Assembly: GCF_042263505.1 (NCBI RefSeq)
Contig: NZ_JBHKFI010000010.1
Span: 62,001 to 126,000, forward strand
Reading direction: 5' to 3'
Source of the DNA: Bacillus_BE sp042263505
GTDB lineage: Bacteria; Bacillota; Bacilli; Bacillales; Cytobacillaceae
DNA length: 64,000 nt
In this document: piece after piece, positions 60,835-64,000 of the stretch
Layout of the letters: each line of letters starts with the position of its first letter
How positions within the stretch are numbered: position 1 is the first letter of the stretch
Position numbers and translations under genes: made by a program
The notes under the pieces: generated by a model
Told to the model about the DNA's origin: nothing
The model's input: only the letters and a program-made list of their open reading frames with translations
The model's database searches: none

Positions 60835-60843
60835 AATCGATTT

Positions 60844-62388
60844 CTATTCATTTTGCGCTTTTGCTACGAAACTCTTTTGTTCGCCTTGAGCCGGGAATTT
60901 GTAATGAGTCCCTCCGACAAAAATCGAAACAACCAATCCTAAAATACATGCAATTAAAGCGATGATAAAACCGTGATGCAAGGCGGATTCTAACGCGCTT
61001 CGCATGTAGTTTAATAGCTGTGGAGAGATTTGCACGTTATTTTGCATCAAAAGCTCCGGCTTCGCGATTTTCGCCATTTGATTGCTTGGCATATGGGCGT
61101 TTGCGGCAAAATCAAGTAATTTTTCCTTTAAATCATTATTGACGATGGTTGCCGTAATCGCAGCACCCATGACACCACCGATGTTACGCCAAAAACCTAC
61201 GACTGAGGAAGCAATCCCAATATATTTCATTTCCACTGATTGAGCCATCGCATTTTGGGAAACGCTCATAAGGGGACCTAGGACAATTAGTCCCATTAAA
61301 ATCATAACTAGAGTCACAATCCACTTTGCAGTTTCGTGGGTGATGGTTCCAAGCATGTAAGCCTCGATAATCCCAACAGCCATTGAAATCGTCATGATCG
61401 TACGAAATTTAATTTTCGTACAAAGGAACCCTCCAATAATCGCCCCAATCATGATAGGAAACATCATCGGAGTTAAAACACTATTAGAATTTTCATTTCC
61501 CATGACCGCTACCGAAAGTATCGGAAGGTATGTTATGGCCGAAAACATAATTGCCCCTTGGCAAAATACAACAATACTCGTGCCAAGTACCATGCGGTTT
61601 TTAAAGATTCCAAGCGGTAATATTGGCTCTTTCGCTGATTTCTCAACCAAGAGGAAGAGAATAATAGCAATTGCGGAGCCAATAAATATGCTAATGATTT
61701 GTATGGAACTCCATGCATAATCTTTCCCACCCCATTCAAGTGCTAGGAGAAGTAAAACTGTTGAAATTATTAATAATATCGTTCCAAGATAATCGACTTT
61801 CGGTTTCTGTTCGGCTTTGGATTCCTTTAGGGCAAACAATAGGGTTATAAAGGAAAGAAGCCCAATCGGAACATTGACATAGAAGCACCATCTCCAGCCT
61901 AACCAGGAAGATTCGGATATCCAGGTTCCGATTTGCGGACCTAAAACAGAAGAAATACCAAAAATCCCAGCAAACACCCCGGACATTTTTGCAGCCTGTT
62001 TAGGATTAGATGACATTGAATAAATAATCGTAAAGGATATCGGAAAAATAGCACCAGAACCAATGCCTTGAATTGTTCGATAGATAATCAATTGATCAAT
62101 CGTATTGGCAGTGCCACATAAGGCTGACCCGATTAAAAATAGGCTAATCCCAATTAAATAAAAGAGTTTTCGTCCAAACTGATCACTCATCTTTCCAAAT
62201 ACCAGCATCGTACTGGTTGAGGCTAGCATATAGGCGGTAAAGATCCAACTCATTTTTTCAAACCCATCAATATCTTTAATCACTTGATTAATACTAGCAG
62301 AGACGATTGTATTATCCAATGAAGACATGAAAAGACCTAAAGCCATCGCTAAAATCACAAATGACATCCTTTTGTTTGATTGTTCCAT
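60844..62388 (-). CDS. DHA2-family MFS exporter (EmrB/QacA type, 14 TM)
   Basis: A 514-residue drug:H+ antiporter with 14 predicted helices. Motif A is GKMSDQFGRKLFY and motif C ISSVLGPQIGTWI; SSLDNTIVSASI is the D1 motif of this family. Multidrug or metabolite efflux is expected. GGAGGTAG precedes the ATG. A TetR-like palindrome is located about 260 bases upstream in the divergent spacer, towards the MBL gene. Confidence 0.9.
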   Translation of the reverse strand: MEQSNKRMSFVILAMALGLFMSSLDNTIVSASINQVIKDIDGFEKMSWIFTAYMLASTSTMLVFGKMSDQFGRKLFYLIGISLFLIGSALCGTANTIDQLIIYRTIQGIGSGAIFPISFTIIYSMSSNPKQAAKMSGVFAGIFGISSVLGPQIGTWISESSWLGWRWCFYVNVPIGLLSFITLLFALKESKAEQKPKVDYLGTILLIISTVLLLLALEWGGKDYAWSSIQIISIFIGSAIAIILFLLVEKSAKEPILPLGIFKNRMVLGTSIVVFCQGAIMFSAITYLPILSVAVMGNENSNSVLTPMMFPIMIGAIIGGFLCTKIKFRTIMTISMAVGIIEAYMLGTITHETAKWIVTLVMILMGLIVLGPLMSVSQNAMAQSVEMKYIGIASSVVGFWRNIGGVMGAAITATIVNNDLKEKLLDFAANAHMPSNQMAKIAKPELLMQNNVQISPQLLNYMRSALESALHHGFIIALIACILGLVVSIFVGGTHYKFPAQGEQKSFVAKAQNE

Positions 62389-62704
62389 ACTACCTCCACA
62401 TTTCTAATTCAAATATTTTCAAATAATTACATAAACTAGAATACCATTAAATCGAAACGGAGCAATCATTCTTTGCACCAATATTTATCGACATTCCCCC
62501 TTTTCAAGCTACGACAAATTTCTTTTGGGTATTATTCTCTGCCATCTCTGATAAAAGGAATCAATCATCCCTTGCCCGAATCTTACAGATTTGGAGAAAA
62601 TTCTTCTACTTAATGGTCTGATTTTGCTAATTCAGAACATTAAAATAATGAATGAACATTCATTCTATGTTAATATTTGATAAAGGGGTATTGAGGAGGT
62701 TTGG
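62389..62704. other. Divergent spacer with an operator
   Basis: The stretch contains the promoters of the MFS and MBL genes and the palindrome at 62647-62664; no gene was seen. Confidence 0.4.
62647..62664. promoter_or_regulatory. TetR-type operator
   Basis: AATGAATG-AA-CATTCATT is a perfect-arm palindrome of the sort bound by TetR/QacR-like repressors. No tetR gene is in the immediate vicinity, so its regulator lies elsewhere. Confidence 0.55.
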
Positions 62705-62707
62705 TTG

Positions 62708-63538
62708 ATGCTTTTTAAGAAGAATTTCACTCGAGAGACGAAGAACGGGGTTCAAATGGGCAATGGAACAATTGCTTTTCAAGGGGTCAAACTGAATGTG
62801 CACTGCTTTGCTTTTGATGGCGTTTTAATTGATACGGGTGCAAAGTCCTTAGAAATGGAATTCCACAACTTTTTCCATGAACTTGAATTAGATCAGGTGG
62901 TAATCACCCATTTTCATGAGGATCATACAGGCTGCGCAGCTTATTTACAAAAGGAATATTCATTACCTATTTATATGAGTGACATTAAGCTTGAATATTG
63001 CAAAAGAAAAGCAGATTATCCAATGTACCGGAAGTGGTTTTGGGGCAAGCGTCCGCCCTTTCATGCTGAGAAAATCGGAAAAACCTTTACCTCACGAACA
63101 GCGACCTGGGATGTGATTGAAACTCCAGGTCACGCGATTGATCATCTTGCTTTTTTAAACAGAGAGACGGGGCAGCTTTTTACAGGAGATCTTTATTGTC
63201 AAGAGAAAACAAAGGTGACCTTACGAGAAGAAAGCATCCCTACTATAATGGAATCTTTAGCTAAAGTCCTTGCCTATGATTTTGAGGAAGTTTTTTGCTG
63301 TCATGCTGGTTATTTGAAGGAAGGTCGTAAGGCTCTAGAAAGAAAGTTAAATTATTTGCAGGAGCTTGATGGGAAAATTATCAAACTTTATGAGCAGGGC
63401 ACACCAGCTGGGAAGATTAGTGAAACTTTGTTTCCCAAAAAATATCCGATAATTTACTTTTCCTCAGGTGAGTGGGATTCCCTACATATTGTGAATTCCA
63501 TTATTAACGAGCATAAAAAAAGTTCTTTGTCCTCTTAA
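62708..63538 (+). CDS. MBL-fold metallo-hydrolase
   Basis: A 276-residue metallo-beta-lactamase-fold hydrolase. The metal motif is THFHEDHTG (HxHxDH), with further ligands in ETPGHAIDHL and TGDLYC. Length and the C-terminal helical extension fit the general YflN-like hydrolases. The ATG at 62708 follows AGGAGGT by seven bases. Substrate unknown; a TetR-type palindrome upstream implies induction. Confidence 0.9.
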   Translation: MLFKKNFTRETKNGVQMGNGTIAFQGVKLNVHCFAFDGVLIDTGAKSLEMEFHNFFHELELDQVVITHFHEDHTGCAAYLQKEYSLPIYMSDIKLEYCKRKADYPMYRKWFWGKRPPFHAEKIGKTFTSRTATWDVIETPGHAIDHLAFLNRETGQLFTGDLYCQEKTKVTLREESIPTIMESLAKVLAYDFEEVFCCHAGYLKEGRKALERKLNYLQELDGKIIKLYEQGTPAGKISETLFPKKYPIIYFSSGEWDSLHIVNSIINEHKKSSLSS

Positions 63539-63556
63539 TGACAAAGAACTTTTTTT
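63515..63556. terminator. Bidirectional terminator
   Basis: AAAAAAAGTTCTTTGTC and GACAAAGAACTTTTTTT form a 17-bp perfect stem, with the MBL stop codon in the loop. Confidence 0.9.
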
Positions 63557-63862
63557 CTATTTATTTTGTTCCTGAAGCCATTTTGCTACTTTGTGGGCAT
63601 CTTCATCCTCAAGGATTTTCGGCATTCCAGCAGGAGGAGTCAAAATCGTCTTTTCTAAGTCCTCCACTGATTTATTTTTGATTTTATCCTTTAAGGATAA
63701 TGATAAGCCTGTACTTCCCATTTCACCATGGCAAGACATACAGTTTTTTTCATATAGTGATTTTCCCGTCACCTGTTCAGTCTTGTCCTCCTTTGAGCAG
63801 GCCGTTAAGACAACGAGAATCATCGAGATGAGAATGAGTGCGAGTTTTTTTGCTTTTAACAT
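63557..63862 (-). CDS. Membrane-anchored cytochrome c (c-551 type lipoprotein)
   Basis: A 101-residue lipoprotein cytochrome c. The signal peptide ends in lipobox LTAC (Cys near 22); haem c is attached at CMSCH (about 41-45), and Met of AGMPKIL is the probable sixth ligand. It resembles the small CccB/c551-type electron carriers of Bacillus, which pass electrons to terminal oxidases outside the membrane. The start is at ATG 63862. Confidence 0.9.
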   Translation of the reverse strand: MLKAKKLALILISMILVVLTACSKEDKTEQVTGKSLYEKNCMSCHGEMGSTGLSLSLKDKIKNKSVEDLEKTILTPPAGMPKILEDEDAHKVAKWLQEQNK

Positions 63863-64000
63863 ATTATCAGTCCTTTATTGTCTATTCTAGGTTGGTGATT
63901 CTGTAATTATATAAATACTAAGATTATGACACTAAATAGATTAGCTGCAAAATGAGAAAAGGCGCTTACCCATGCATTGTTTGATTTGTGAAAAATAATT
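63863..64000. other. Right window edge, no feature seen
   Basis: The final 138 bases contain the promoter region of the cytochrome gene and no other visible feature. Confidence 0.35.

Noticed and set aside
1..64000. CRISPR array, rRNA or tRNA genes
   Set aside because: No regularly spaced identical repeats, rRNA signature or cloverleaf sequence was recognised.

Overview
The window looks like a chromosomal stretch from a low-GC, endospore-forming member of the Bacillaceae (Bacillus sensu lato). This rests on a gerA-type germinant receptor operon, CotF-like coat proteins, two YjcZ-type micro-proteins, a GerPA/GerPF-like protein, A+T-rich spacers with many T-tailed hairpins, strong AGGAGG-type ribosome binding sites and Bacillus-type regulators (MhqR, LytST, VIT, YfiT/BstA). 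No rRNA, tRNA or CRISPR array was seen.

Left part (1-10.2 kb): the 3' end of an adenosine deaminase gene, an AraC regulator divergent from a short-chain dehydrogenase, a second dehydrogenase with a TetR regulator and repeated GGGAACGATC operators (these genes are visibly G+C-richer than their surroundings), then a four-gene spore germinant receptor operon in the order A-C-D-B. 10.2-12.4 kb: a TetR regulator with an apparently leaderless mRNA and a matching operator before an MFS transporter gene.

12.4-18 kb is an accessory, decaying zone. It holds a 38-bp palindrome, fragments of a PaiB-like protein, an OmpR-type response regulator, a serine hydrolase, a dehydrogenase and an IS110 transposase, a dispersed repeat pair, a four-copy 23-bp repeat array, and a free-standing LAGLIDADG endonuclease gene. 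The endonuclease has extra DNA-binding-like modules and a LexA/SOS box between -35 and -10 of its promoter.

18-44 kb is mostly ordinary: VIT transporter, YjcZ proteins, HAD phosphatases, GNATs, a DUF2207 protein, a SagB-type nitroreductase, a NUDIX hydrolase behind a ykkC-like (probably nucleoside-diphosphate) riboswitch with terminator, a MerR regulator next to lrgAB-type genes, amino-acid permeases, a glycine riboswitch before a GNAT-permease unit, coat proteins, GDPD, CDF transporter and a quinone-stress module (WrbA, MhqN, MhqR with two palindromic operators). A strongly structured non-coding element lies at 41.6-41.87 kb.

45-49.2 kb carries the most striking candidate system. A MarR regulator, a second stand-alone GyrB and a CarD/CdnL-type RNA-polymerase-binding regulator are linked by copies of one palindrome (GTCAAC..GTTGAC). 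Two copies overlap the -35 boxes of near-consensus promoters, those of marR and carD. I infer a small regulon that coordinates DNA supercoiling with transcription initiation, perhaps induced by gyrase inhibitors.

49-64 kb: small membrane proteins, a second NUDIX, an HpaB-type monooxygenase, an OFA-family MFS transporter next to lytTS with a 21-bp-phased LytTR-like direct repeat between them, a YfiT/BstA-like DinB protein, a glutamine amidotransferase-like hydrolase, a 14-helix MFS exporter, an MBL-fold hydrolase and a lipoprotein cytochrome c.
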